Positions 53,685 through 62,785 of a DNA stretch of 64,000 bases are shown here, one piece after another. Within the stretch, counting starts at the first letter, position 1. Each line of letters opens with the position of its first letter. Under the pieces are notes generated by a model. That model saw nothing but the letters and a program-made list of their open reading frames with translations, was not told the origin of the DNA and ran no database searches. The stretch is from CAUPWF01 sp036656615 (GTDB lineage: Bacteria; Bacillota; Clostridia; Lachnospirales; Lachnospiraceae): the NCBI GenBank assembly GCA_036656615.1, contig JAVXHY010000001.1, positions 303,412 through 367,411 of the forward strand. The letters run 5' to 3'. A program made the position numbers and the translations under genes.

Positions 53685-55418
53685 ATGAACAGTCAAAAAA
53701 TAGAAAATCTTTTGAATTTATCACTGGATGCATCTACAGCAGAACGTGAGAAGTCCCTAGAATTAGATGTGGGATACTCTCCTATTGACCAAAAATGGGA
53801 TGTAATTGTGAAATATTCCGGACAATTAAATTTTCCTTCTGAATCAGAGATACAGGTTGTCAAACTTCAAAATGAGTATGCAATTATTACAATTAAAGAA
53901 ACGCTTCTTCCCTTTCTCACCCAGATTCCACAAGTTGAGTATATTGAAAAACCCAAAAGATTATTCTTTGAAGTAGCCAATGCAAGACGGGTATCTTGTA
54001 TAACCTCTGTTCAGACCACTCGTCTTTCCCTGTTGGGGAAAGGCGTACTGGTAGCCATCCTAGATTCTGGTATTGACTATACGAATTCCGATTTCCGCAA
54101 TGCAGATGGAACGACTCGTATCCGCAACTTATGGGATCAAACAATTCCTGGGGATCCTCCATCCGATTACATAATTGGAACTGAATATACACAATCACAA
54201 CTAAATACTGCCTTATCTAAATCTACTAGATTCCAACGAATGCAGCTGGTTCCTAGCATAGATGTCTCTGGGCACGGGACAGCAGTTGCTGGGATTGCAG
54301 CAGGGAATGGCAATGAAAGCAACAAAGAATATGTGGGTGTAGCTCCAGAAAGCGAATTATTAATTGTAAAGCTTGGCAGCCCACGGAAAGACGGTTTCCC
54401 ACGTACTACCGAATTGATGCAGGCTTTAGATTATGTAGTTAAAAAGGCTTTAGAATATCAGCTTCCCATTGCCGTAAATATTAGTTTTGGAAATACCTAT
54501 GGTTCCCATGATGGTACCAGTTTGTTAGAACGTTTTATCGATGATCTTTCTAACTTTTGGAAAAGTGTTATTTGCATTGGTACCGGAAATGAAGCAGACA
54601 GTTCCGGTCATACTTCCGGAATATTAAAAGAAAATCAAGAAGACATTATTTCCCTTGCAATTCAAGAACGAGAACCGACCATTAATGTACAAATTTGGAA
54701 ATCATATAGTGATATCATAGATATCTCACTTATCACACCTTCCGGAGCTCGTATAGGGCCTATTCAAGAAGTATTGGGCTCTCAGCGATTTCTTGTAGGG
54801 GATACAGAGTTATTACTCTATTATGGAAAGCCAAGCCCCTACAGCCCTGCTCAAGAAATATTTATTGACTTTCTTCCTAGAACTTCCTATATTACAAACG
54901 GTGAATGGCGAATTATTTTAACTCCTCGAAAAATAGTAACTGGTAAATATCAGCTATGGCTTCCCAGTGCCGGAGTTCTCAATATTGGAACTGGATTCTC
55001 TTTTCCCACGCCCTACACGACTCTCACCATACCATCTACTGCTCAAAGGGTTATTTCCGTTGGTGCATATGATGCGCTTACTTTTACTTACGGAAATTTC
55101 TCTGGCAGAGGAAGCATAGGGACTGGCTTTTTACAAAAACCCGACTTAACTGCTCCAGGTGTAAATATAATTGCTCCAAGGGTGGGTGGTGGATACGCAT
55201 CCTTCACCGGAACATCATTTGCAACTCCCATGGTAACAGGCAGTGCAGCTTTATTAATGGAGTGGGGAATTGTCAACGGAAATGATATGTATTTGTATGG
55301 GGAAAAAGTAAAAGCATATCTAAGACGTGGGGCGAAAGAACTTCCGGGTTTTGACCGCTACCCAAATCCCCAGGTTGGATATGGCGCATTATGTGTGAAA
55401 GATTCATTACCAATTTGA
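53685..55418 (+). CDS. Csp-like S8 subtilase
   Basis: 577 aa. Catalytic residues are visible as D127 (ILDSGID), H197 (SGHGTAVAG), the oxyanion N302 (GTGNE) and S511 (GTSFATPMVTG). An N-terminal pro-region of about 100 residues and a beta-rich insert between N302 and S511 are the layout of Clostridial Csp germination proteases, which activate SleC; there is no signal peptide. No ribosome-binding site is seen before the ATG, which follows the rubrerythrin stop by 3 bases, so translation is probably coupled. The germination role is inference from family layout. Confidence 0.8.
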   Translation: MNSQKIENLLNLSLDASTAEREKSLELDVGYSPIDQKWDVIVKYSGQLNFPSESEIQVVKLQNEYAIITIKETLLPFLTQIPQVEYIEKPKRLFFEVANARRVSCITSVQTTRLSLLGKGVLVAILDSGIDYTNSDFRNADGTTRIRNLWDQTIPGDPPSDYIIGTEYTQSQLNTALSKSTRFQRMQLVPSIDVSGHGTAVAGIAAGNGNESNKEYVGVAPESELLIVKLGSPRKDGFPRTTELMQALDYVVKKALEYQLPIAVNISFGNTYGSHDGTSLLERFIDDLSNFWKSVICIGTGNEADSSGHTSGILKENQEDIISLAIQEREPTINVQIWKSYSDIIDISLITPSGARIGPIQEVLGSQRFLVGDTELLLYYGKPSPYSPAQEIFIDFLPRTSYITNGEWRIILTPRKIVTGKYQLWLPSAGVLNIGTGFSFPTPYTTLTIPSTAQRVISVGAYDALTFTYGNFSGRGSIGTGFLQKPDLTAPGVNIIAPRVGGGYASFTGTSFATPMVTGSAALLMEWGIVNGNDMYLYGEKVKAYLRRGAKELPGFDRYPNPQVGYGALCVKDSLPI

Positions 55419-55463
55419 TCTACTCCCACCTTCAATTCTTAAATATTTACCCTGAAAATCACA

Positions 55464-55495
55464 AAAAAAAGCACTCTCAAATGAGTACTTTTTTT
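55464..55495. terminator. Bidirectional terminator between the Csp-like protease and tRNA-Arg
   Basis: Arms 55464-55476 and 55483-55495 pair with A-run and T-run sides. One position is a G-U pair only in the minus-strand RNA, so it serves the tRNA gene at least as well as the protease gene. Confidence 0.75.
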
Positions 55496-55517
55496 ATAAT
55501 AAATTAACTTTTATAAC

Positions 55518-55590
55518 GTGCGCGAGAAGATTCGAACTCCCGGCCTTCTGGTCCGTAGCCAGACGCTCTATCCAGCTGAGCTACGCGCAC
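55518..55590 (-). tRNA. tRNA-Arg (ACG)
   Basis: A 73-base cloverleaf on the minus strand. The 7-base acceptor stem GTGCGCG/CGCGCAC, D-arm TAGCTCAGCTGG, anticodon loop CTACGGA (anticodon ACG) and TTCGAAT T-loop are all visible. CCA is not encoded. Confidence 0.95.
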
Positions 55591-55685
55591 AAACACGGAT
55601 AATACGGATACCATACATCATAATCAGATAGAAATAATAATCAATTAGTTATATGGCAACAAACGTCATTTTACAATATTTTTGG

Positions 55686-56585
55686 TTACTTGTCAATACG
55701 TTTTTGTAAATCTATGGATTTTTCTAGTTCTAACAACTCTTCTTTTTCCTCTTCGTCCTTAACGTGTTTCAAAAAATCCGCTTCGTTATCTTTCATTCTA
55801 GGAATAAAACGACTAATTATTGTATTTTTTCCTCTTGATTTTACATAGAAAAATCCAATAACTGAAAATATGATAGCACCAACAAAATTAACTAATAAGT
55901 CTTTCATGGTATCCACTAATCCAATATCTAAATATCCTTTCAACCCAAGTTCGTGTCCATTTACTATTACCGTTTTAATGTGTTCCAGTTTAATTGGTAT
56001 ATTCTGACCTGTTGGGTTTAGTTTCACAGATTGAATACTATGAATAATGGTATCTTTTTGCATATCCATATGAAAAAAGCTGTCCATGCCAAATTCAAAG
56101 AATTCCCATATAACACCAATAGACATAGAAAAGCAAAAAGCTACCACTGCCATAAAAATTGGAGAAAGTTTAAATTGAATTTTCTCATTTCCGTTTAATA
56201 AATCTACTAATGAAAACCCGATTGCTGCCGCTAAGAATCCATTTATAGTGTGAAGTACGGTATCCCAAATTGGAATTTTTACATAGAAAGAACTGATTTC
56301 ACCTAAAATTTCTGCTGCAAATATAAATATAAGAATAAAAATTTCTAGCACTGTTGGCAATTCAATTTTAAATTCCATTTGAATAAAACTGGGTACGACT
56401 AATAATAGTAATGTTAAAATACACAAAAATACATTTTCAAAATTACCGTTTAAAGTCTCTAAAATTAATGTAAGAATAACTGCTGCTCTTAGAACCAAAA
56501 AAACTATAAATGAACTTTTGTGCTCTTTCATTTCCATTCTAAGGGCTTTTCCCATCTGTCTGAATTTCTTTCTTATTTTTCCCAT
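55686..56585 (-). CDS. Multi-spanning membrane protein of unknown function
   Basis: 299 aa from the ATG at 56585 behind AAAGGTG. A basic N-terminus (MGKIRKKFRQMGKALRMEMKEHKS) is followed by about seven membrane segments and a charged C-terminal tail with ESEKSIDLQKR-type residues. The WDTVLHTINGFLAAAIGFSL and IGVIWEFFEFGMDSFFHMDMQ stretches resemble DUF2238-type membrane proteins, which have conserved histidines and acids in membrane helices. No function is known. It stands alone downstream of tRNA-Arg. Confidence 0.65.
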   Translation of the reverse strand: MGKIRKKFRQMGKALRMEMKEHKSSFIVFLVLRAAVILTLILETLNGNFENVFLCILTLLLLVVPSFIQMEFKIELPTVLEIFILIFIFAAEILGEISSFYVKIPIWDTVLHTINGFLAAAIGFSLVDLLNGNEKIQFKLSPIFMAVVAFCFSMSIGVIWEFFEFGMDSFFHMDMQKDTIIHSIQSVKLNPTGQNIPIKLEHIKTVIVNGHELGLKGYLDIGLVDTMKDLLVNFVGAIIFSVIGFFYVKSRGKNTIISRFIPRMKDNEADFLKHVKDEEEKEELLELEKSIDLQKRIDK

Positions 56586-56738
56586 TCTTACACCTTTCAC
56601 AAATAACATTATCGATATTTTAGCATAATCCTGATGTAATATCAATTCCCCGATTCAATTGCGTTACTTATTAAATTGTGCTACAGTATTTTTAACTTGA
56701 TATGGATGTGTATGGTCTATTTATATGGAGGTTTATAA

Positions 56739-57596
56739 ATGACAAATTTTTTCAATTTATGGTGGGTACAGGTATTATTATATTTATTTTTTTCCGTCAT
56801 CTTTACCCAATGTTTTAAAATAACAACTAAGACATCAAGAAGCGATGGGGCTCTTACGGTATTACTTGAAATTATCTGTGGATTATCCATGCTCTTTTTT
56901 GTTCCTTGTTTTGAAATGAAGTGGTCCACCGATATTCGAGTGTATTTACTTACTGGTTTAGCTATTGTTTTTTATTGTATAAAGGATCGTCTTATTACAA
57001 CAGTTAGAAAGAATTTAGAAGCCTCTAGTGTAAATATACTAGAACAGGTAAACAATGTTTTTCTTGTTGTATTTGGTCTTATTATATTTAAAGAGCCCTT
57101 TCTTTTGAATAAAATTATAGGTGCAAGTCTGATTATTATCAGTAATATTATTATATTTTATCAAAAAGGTGCCTTTCACTTTAATATAAATATATTGCTG
57201 GGAGTTATTGCAAACTTGGCATTTTCAGTTGCTTTATGTGTAAATATAGGTTTGTCAAGTCAATTTAATATTGGTATTTATGAAATGACTCTCCTTCTAA
57301 TACCCGCCTTATTAATCAGTATTTTCGAGAAAATCAAACCATCTGAAATCTTATTAGAGCTGAAAATTGGAAATAAACCAGCAATTTTCATCACTGGTTT
57401 ATCATGGTCTCTTATCATTATGACACAGCTTCGTGCACTTCAATTAGGCTCCATTACAACTGTTGCTCCTTTATGCGCGGTTTCTGTCATTTTAAATGTT
57501 TTTGCCGGCTATATCTTTCTACAAGAACGTTCTGGTTTATTTCGCAAAATGGTCGCTGCATTTATGATTATATTTAGTATCATACTAATAAAATAA
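56739..57596 (+). CDS. EamA/DMT-type membrane transporter
   Basis: 285 aa with ten membrane segments in two five-helix halves; a conserved LEQVNNVFLVVFGLIIFKEPFLLNKIIGASLIIISNIIIF block in the first half and QLGSITTVAPLCAVSVILNVFAGYIFLQERSGLFRKMVAAFMIIFSI in the second match the EamA repeat. It probably exports or imports a small metabolite. TATGGAGG precedes the ATG. Confidence 0.85.
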   Translation: MTNFFNLWWVQVLLYLFFSVIFTQCFKITTKTSRSDGALTVLLEIICGLSMLFFVPCFEMKWSTDIRVYLLTGLAIVFYCIKDRLITTVRKNLEASSVNILEQVNNVFLVVFGLIIFKEPFLLNKIIGASLIIISNIIIFYQKGAFHFNINILLGVIANLAFSVALCVNIGLSSQFNIGIYEMTLLLIPALLISIFEKIKPSEILLELKIGNKPAIFITGLSWSLIIMTQLRALQLGSITTVAPLCAVSVILNVFAGYIFLQERSGLFRKMVAAFMIIFSIILIK

Positions 57597-57601
57597 ATTT
57601 A

Positions 57602-59518
57602 TTACTGATAAATATAAAATGAATTTTTACCATGTCCTTTTGCATAATAAAGTGCTTGATCTGCCTTTTCAAATAATGCTGAATAGGTAACCCCATCTTT
57701 TGGAAATAGTGCCACTCCAATACTACAAGTGATATGAATAGATTCTCCCTGCCCAAAATCTTTGTTATTAATTTTATTGCACAGGCGCTCCATTTTATTT
57801 TGTAATGCTGCCATGCTATCTACATGTTTCATAAGAACAGCAAATTCATCACCACCAATACGGCCTACAATATCATATTCTCTAAATTGCGCCTTGAGTT
57901 CGGCCGATAATTCAATAATAACATGGTCACCCATACGATGCCCTCTAGTATCATTAACCTCCTTAAAATTATCAATATCTACAATAAAAAAAGCATGCTG
58001 TTGTTCTGTATGAATATCTTCTTTAAATGTGCTTGTCACTAATTGTTCTGTTGTCTGCTTATTATATAACCCTGTCATAAATTCTTTTTGTACACTGTCT
58101 AAAAGCACAAATTCCCGCCTTTTTTCTTTATCTATATTTTTTCTATATGCAATCATACGAATTGATTTATCTGAATTCCAAAAGAATAGACGGGCAGTTA
58201 TTTTCATCCACTTATATATTTCTCCATTCTCTGAAATCATAAAATCATAACTCCAATTTGTAATACCATTCTTATAATCTTCAAGAATCTTTTGAGGCGA
58301 AAATATATCCATATATTCCTGCCTATATTCTTCTTTAATTTGTTTATTAGCCATGTAACTTAACGCTTGATCATAAGAAGTATCTCCTGAAATTCCTAAA
58401 CTTTCAAAATATTTTTTAGTACTTTCACCACCTGCACAATTATGAGTGATATCAAATTCAAAAATATTTTCATATAGACCTTGAGTGGCTTCATATAAAA
58501 GATTCTGATATTCCAACTCTTGTGATACGGTCAGCTTGATTATTTGTGAATTATATCTTTTAATTACTTTGGTAATTGTAATTAAAACAAGAATTATAAT
58601 AGATAAAATAATCATTATATTGCGGTATAGCTGCATATTCAATCGTTGACTCATTGCTGATGTATCGTGCTCTATAACAAGATGCCACTTTAAATTTGGT
58701 TCATACTGGCTAATGACATATCCATCTTGCTGATTCGTTGAATACCAAAAGTCCTTGGGGTTTTCTTTATTTTCTAAAATATCCTGTTTTTTTCCTGCAT
58801 ATGCAACAGAATCAAATAAATTTGTATTTTCATAACCTGTTTTAGATGACGAAATTTGAATCTCACCATTTTTATCAATTAAATATGGATGAACACCATA
58901 TTTATCTTCATAACCCTTTAAAAGTTCCTGTAATGAATCCACCTTCATACCGACGCCAACGATTCCTATAATGTCACCATTCTCATTCTTGATTTTACAA
59001 TTTACAAAAACCGTTATTGTGTTCGCTTCGGTAGCTTCATCGTTGTCCACATTTAATGAGTATTCTTCGTTACTTTTTAAGAAATCATAATACCAATTAT
59101 TTTCAGCATTATCTGATATAAGTATCCTATCTATTCCATTAAAATGATAGTATCGATTGGTATATGTAGATACCAAAAAAACGGAATCATATGAATATTT
59201 TTCTCGGTAACCATCTAAGTAATGCTGCATTTCAACTAAATATGCTTCATTTGTTAAATTGTCCTTCTCCCCTGACAGAAAATTTTTTAACAGACTATCA
59301 TTTGCCATTGTAAGAGATACATTGACCGGCTGTGAAAAAATGGATGCTATGTCATTATATATGCCCGATGAAACCAACATAGATACCCTCTCAACATCTT
59401 CTTCATAAATTCCTACATTAGAATTATAGCTGATGATAGATGTAAATGTAAACCCAATGATAATAATGGTGCACACCAATATATTGGTTGTAAATAATAT
59501 TTTATTCTTTATTTTCAT
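57602..59518 (-). CDS. Cache-PAS-GGDEF diguanylate cyclase
   Basis: 638 aa. A membrane segment at residues 7-28, a Cache-type sensor domain (to about 295) with YSYDSVFLVSTYTNRYYHFNG and GDIIGIVGVGMKV, a second segment, a PAS-like domain, and a C-terminal GGDEF domain. The GGDEF motif near residue 555 is intact and is preceded at the right spacing by an RxxD inhibitory site (REYD), so it should make c-di-GMP with product inhibition. An extracellular signal would control it. Confidence 0.92.
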   Translation of the reverse strand: MKIKNKILFTTNILVCTIIIIGFTFTSIISYNSNVGIYEEDVERVSMLVSSGIYNDIASIFSQPVNVSLTMANDSLLKNFLSGEKDNLTNEAYLVEMQHYLDGYREKYSYDSVFLVSTYTNRYYHFNGIDRILISDNAENNWYYDFLKSNEEYSLNVDNDEATEANTITVFVNCKIKNENGDIIGIVGVGMKVDSLQELLKGYEDKYGVHPYLIDKNGEIQISSSKTGYENTNLFDSVAYAGKKQDILENKENPKDFWYSTNQQDGYVISQYEPNLKWHLVIEHDTSAMSQRLNMQLYRNIMIILSIIILVLITITKVIKRYNSQIIKLTVSQELEYQNLLYEATQGLYENIFEFDITHNCAGGESTKKYFESLGISGDTSYDQALSYMANKQIKEEYRQEYMDIFSPQKILEDYKNGITNWSYDFMISENGEIYKWMKITARLFFWNSDKSIRMIAYRKNIDKEKRREFVLLDSVQKEFMTGLYNKQTTEQLVTSTFKEDIHTEQQHAFFIVDIDNFKEVNDTRGHRMGDHVIIELSAELKAQFREYDIVGRIGGDEFAVLMKHVDSMAALQNKMERLCNKINNKDFGQGESIHITCSIGVALFPKDGVTYSALFEKADQALYYAKGHGKNSFYIYQ

Positions 59519-59628
59519 TAACCCCTCACCCTCGTCTTACTTTATTTCCACTTATACTCCCGCGTATATTGTACCATTTATTTAATTAAACAACTACTAT
59601 TTACTTATGATATACTTATTTCACAAAA

Positions 59629-59658
59629 AAAGTTTCCAACATCATTGTTAGAAACTTT
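59629..59658 (-). terminator. Terminator of the Cys-rich pair
   Basis: Arms 59629-59641 and 59646-59658 with one imperfect pair, followed on the minus strand by TTTTTTT. It lies 11 bases past the stop of the second Cys-rich gene. Confidence 0.85.
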
Positions 59659-59669
59659 GTTATCTATAT

Positions 59670-59996
59670 CTATTTACATATATTATGATTACAATCTTCC
59701 ATTTTATTACACGTAAATGCTGTACTTCCTACATTACTTTCCACACTATATTCCATCGGAATTTGAATACAAATGCACTGTGTAATAACAAAATCACAAC
59801 CACACTCACAATTAGAATTTTGGCATTGCCTTACTGTTATTGTTGGTTCTCCATAACAATCTGCTATAAGCTCTCCAACCTCTGCACATGGCTTGATTCT
59901 AATAGGTACACTCACTTTCGTATATTGAGAAAGTATGTTGGTACATGTTTGATTTTCAGTTCCACAAATGCAGTCTCCCTGCATACAGCCACTCAT
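59670..59996 (-). CDS. Cys-rich protein, second of a tandem pair
   Basis: 108 aa with about 18 cysteines. It shares with the upstream neighbour the pattern VSVPIRIKPCAEVGE...C.GEP, then C...C.F.ITQCICIQIP, then VGSTAFTCNK, so the two come from a duplication. The N-terminus (MSGCMQGDCICGTENQTC) is extra rich in cysteine. No signal peptide or membrane segment is seen. The ATG overlaps the stop of the first gene (TAATG), so translation is coupled. The look is that of a cross-linked coat or appendage protein; function unknown. Confidence 0.72.
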   Translation of the reverse strand: MSGCMQGDCICGTENQTCTNILSQYTKVSVPIRIKPCAEVGELIADCYGEPTITVRQCQNSNCECGCDFVITQCICIQIPMEYSVESNVGSTAFTCNKMEDCNHNICK

Positions 59997-60382
59997 TATT
60001 GTTCACCTTCTCTTTCGACCACTTCAATTGTTCGTACTGGCACGATGGGATTTGAAACCATGGCACATTCCGTACAAATATCTTCTGAAGCAGCTTTATT
60101 GCATGAAACAAATGTATCACCAACTGTGGCTGTTGCGCCAAATACGACTGGTATAGCTACACAAATATCCTGACTAATTGTAAAAGAACACGATCCATTT
60201 TTTACTCCTCCACAAGTATTTTTCCCTGGCATTACAACTGGGCTGCCACAGCATTTCGTTACAGTAACACCTGTCTCAGCAAATGGTGTTACTGTAACTG
60301 GTACACAAATAGAAGCCGATTGATATCCAACTGCCGGACATGTTTGATCCTCTTTAAAAATTTGTGCTATATTTTCAGCCAT
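59996..60382 (-). CDS. Cys-rich protein, first of a tandem pair
   Basis: 128 aa with about 10 cysteines, including the CCGSP centre. Two beta-type blocks, SICVPVTVTPFAETGVTV and DICVAIPVVFGATATVGDTFVSCNK, repeat the VPV/IPV pattern within one protein. AAAGGAG precedes the ATG and a sigma-K-like promoter lies 47 bases upstream. No signal peptide. I recognise no named family. With its paralogue it may form a disulfide-linked spore-surface layer or appendage; that is inference. Confidence 0.75.
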   Translation of the reverse strand: MAENIAQIFKEDQTCPAVGYQSASICVPVTVTPFAETGVTVTKCCGSPVVMPGKNTCGGVKNGSCSFTISQDICVAIPVVFGATATVGDTFVSCNKAASEDICTECAMVSNPIVPVRTIEVVEREGEQ

Positions 60383-60428
60383 ATAATTACTCCTTTAGAA
60401 TTGAACACTGATATAAGTTTTCTTTTTT

Positions 60429-60456
60429 TATAATATGCCATAATAATATATTTGTT
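60429..60456 (-). promoter_or_regulatory. Sigma-K-like promoter of the Cys-rich pair
   Basis: On the minus strand AACA (60453-60456) and CATATTATA (60429-60437) lie 16 bases apart when counted from the AC, matching the sigma-K form mACm-N16-CATANNNTA. The area is AT-rich, so chance matches are possible. Confidence 0.45.
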
Positions 60457-60513
60457 ATTTTTTAAAATCATATTATCTTTATGAAGCATGTAATAAGAGT
60501 TCTGAAATGAATA

Positions 60514-60543
60514 AACCCACTTCCTTCTACCAAGAAATGGGTT
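60514..60543 (-). terminator. Terminator of the 143-aa gene
   Basis: Arms AACCCACTTC (60514-60523) and GAAATGGGTT (60534-60543) pair with one G-U in the minus-strand RNA. The tail TATTCATTTC is weak. Confidence 0.55.
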
Positions 60544-60566
60544 CTTTTACTTTTAAAGCTTATACA

Positions 60567-60998
60567 TTATAAATACATTTTTAATTTTTCTGCATTTTCT
60601 TCTTCAATCTCTAATAATTTCTTCATCAAATCCACAATATCTTTTTCTGCAATTTTTTCATATTCCTTGATTTTCTTTGTTGCATCAATAATTCCCATAT
60701 TGCTTCCCTGTACTAACATTTCTGCAATATGACTCACTGATTTGTCAGTTAATGTTTTCATATTAATCATTATATAAGCACTCATCGTTTCAAACATGCT
60801 AATGGACTGCTCATCATACCCATTTTCATGTAGCATATCTTTTGCTTTCTCATGAATAGTTTTATATTCCTTCCTTTGTTTTTCCAACTGTTTATTCATA
60901 TCCACATTGTCTACAATCTCAATTAATTGGTTTAAAGTTGTTACTCCCATTTGAGTATTCTGATAAATAAAATTTAACATTTCTGCATTCTGGTTCAT
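60567..60998 (-). CDS. Helical protein resembling a ferritin-like/coat bundle, 143 aa
   Basis: 143 aa, predicted almost entirely helical (QNAEMLNFIYQNTQMGVTTLNQLIEIVDNVDMNKQLEKQRKEYKTIHEKAKDM). Length and four long amphipathic helices resemble DUF2383/CotF-like four-helix bundles, but conserved metal-binding residues are not obvious. AAAGGAAATA precedes the ATG. It sits next to the Cys-rich pair and the prophage remnant. No function is assigned. Confidence 0.6.
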   Translation of the reverse strand: MNQNAEMLNFIYQNTQMGVTTLNQLIEIVDNVDMNKQLEKQRKEYKTIHEKAKDMLHENGYDEQSISMFETMSAYIMINMKTLTDKSVSHIAEMLVQGSNMGIIDATKKIKEYEKIAEKDIVDLMKKLLEIEEENAEKLKMYL

Positions 60999-61219
60999 TT
61001 TGCATATTTCCTTTCTGTAAATAATATTTTTAGGTATTTACAAAATTCTGCGATCCTTGACTTTAAGGCTTTTGCTATAAAAAGAATAAGAATATCTCAT
61101 GGGTACGTTATTAATTAAATGGTAGAAAATAACTTGTTTTAATCAAGACATTCTTTTGAATTTATAATTAAGTTTTGTAGTTACCTATATAATATTTAGT
61201 TTATCTATATTTACAATAT
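60999..61219. other. AT-rich gap with no recognised feature
   Basis: These 221 bases hold no plausible gene. They mark the edge between the coat-like genes and the phage-derived segment. I see no clear promoter, repeat or attachment site here. Confidence 0.5.
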
Positions 61220-61768
61220 CTATACAATATAAGCTACATTAACCGCTACATTTGTATATCCGCTGCTTCTGCTGTAATCCTGTGCTTCATCTATTACCAG
61301 CAGATTAAACCCTTCTCCTAAGCCACCTTTTGATAATCTTGTTCGGAACTCTGCTCTTGCATCGCTATCTTTAACATAAATAGCTTCCCGACCTGTTGCT
61401 TTTATTGATTTGTATTTGATGTTTGCTTTATCCAAAAGTATACACAACCTCTCCCATGCCGCATGGGATGTTGTTGTCCTGTGTGCGGTGTGGAGAATCC
61501 TCTCCCCTTGCATTATTCCATATAATTCTCGCATTATAACAATTTCATTTTTCCCATTTCTACACGGTACGGAATAACCAAATTTAGTGTGCACCCACAA
61601 TCCTTCATTGTTTACGGCTAGTATGTCATACGTTAATAGCTCCTGCCATTCCTGTGCTGTTCTTCCCGTTGAATTATATATATCTATAGATTCTTGTCCT
61701 CGCGTCAATTCATAAGGCAAAATCACGGATTGAGTAGGCAATTGGCTCCCTTTCCTCGTTTCCGCCAT
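61220..61768 (-). pseudogene. Phage terminase large subunit, N-terminal fragment
   Basis: About 182 aa from the ATG at 61768 with a CGGAGG site. VPCRNGKNEIVIMRELYGIMQGERILHTAHRTTTSH is the ATPase (Walker A-like) region and LLVIDEAQDY the Walker B of large terminases. The frame ends 17 residues later in an unrelated tail, so two-thirds of the protein, including the nuclease domain, is missing. It lies downstream of a terminator and is a relic of DNA-packaging genes. Confidence 0.8.
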
Positions 61769-61798
61769 GTTTTCCTCCGTATCTGTATTTGTTTCACA

Positions 61799-61827
61799 AA
61801 AAACCACCGTTATTAACGGTGGTTTTT
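61799..61827 (-). terminator. Terminator inside the phage remnant
   Basis: Perfect 13-base arms (61799-61811, 61815-61827) with a three-base loop, A-rich before and T-rich after on the minus strand. It lies 13 bases past the stop of the 74-aa gene's unit. Confidence 0.85.
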
Positions 61828-61839
61828 CATTTCCTTTTA

Positions 61840-62046
61840 TTATAATGTTATTCTTAGCATTTTTTCCATGACATCCATTTCTGTTAATGCCTTATTTTTA
61901 TCAATAAAAGCAATCATCTGCTCTTTTTGTTCCTTTGATTTTAGCATACAAAATACGTGCTTAATGAATTCTTTTTTCTTTGCAACACTAGAGAGTCTTC
62001 CAATTACCATTTTATCAATCTCATTTATTTCTGTTGTTATTCCCAT
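61840..62046 (-). CDS. Small phage-region protein, 68 aa
   Basis: 68 aa from the ATG at 62046, which overlaps the stop of the upstream minor-head fragment (TAATG). The product is charged and helical (TTEINEIDKMVIGRLSSVAKKKEF). Such small genes are common next to phage minor-head genes. No family is recognised. The coupled start and terminator support it as a once-translated gene. Confidence 0.55.
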   Translation of the reverse strand: MGITTEINEIDKMVIGRLSSVAKKKEFIKHVFCMLKSKEQKEQMIAFIDKNKALTEMDVMEKMLRITL

Positions 62047-62723
62047 TATTCCCACTTTCTCCAATCTGCTCCAAACATCTCCGTCAACACTTCATTTACA
62101 ATATCATCTGTTTGTTCTATTGCTTCTTTTTGAATTATTTTGTACTGATTGTGCCCTTTATTGATAGCTGTATATCTATGATCGCCAATGGGTCTGTGTA
62201 CGATGCTTTGCTCTTTTTCATCCATTGTTAAGTTATTATCTAACTCTTCATAGATATATTCTTTCTCTTTCTGTGAAAGAGGAAGTTCCTTGTATTTGTT
62301 CCATAACTCAATTGCTCTTGTTCGTTCTTCTGGCGACATTTTGGCAGTCCTTCTATGAACGTCTTTCATCGGTTCGCGCCTTAGCGGTTTTTCTAATCCA
62401 AATACTTTTCTTGCTTCTATTTTATCATTTCCTCTATCGTTTGACCACTTTTTTGACCAAACATTTTGTGTTTTCCCATTTTTTGGGTCGTAATTAACCT
62501 TGCATCTACAATTGCCATGTCTTCTGTATACGTCCTTCGGTACATCTGGGTATGTGTATGTTCCTGCAACTTCTGCGCACCAATCGCAACATTTTGAACT
62601 CGATACCCCTACTATTTGTGGTTCCATCCCTGCTTTCCATTGAAATTCAGCATTTTCTCTTATTGAATCGTCTATAATGCCTTGTGCAAAAGTTATTACA
62701 GGTTCAACCAGCACCCATTCCAC
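62046..62723 (-). pseudogene. Phage minor head protein, C-terminal part
   Basis: 225 aa from a GTG with no ribosome-binding site. ITFAQGIIDDSIRENAEFQWKAGMEPQIVG and KCCDWCAEVAGTYTYPDVPKDVYRRHGNCRC are typical of phage minor capsid (head morphogenesis) proteins, with the CxxC...CRC zinc-like motif. The N-terminal half is missing; an in-frame stop lies just upstream. The last 100 residues, with KEQSIVHRPIGDHRYTAIN, are an unrecognised extension. It is a broken structural gene. Confidence 0.75.
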
Positions 62724-62785
62724 ATCTTTATATTAATCTTTTGTTCCTGTTCTTTTAAAAAATCCTTTAATTCCTTTTCAGTCAT
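62696..62785 (-). pseudogene. Start fragment of a phage gene, 29 aa
   Basis: ATG at 62785 overlapping the stop of the 44-aa gene (ATGA). The first 20 residues (MTEKELKDFLKEQEQKINIK) look like a normal phage-protein start; the frame then runs out of phase into the minor-head fragment. The join probably marks an old deletion. Confidence 0.45.
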
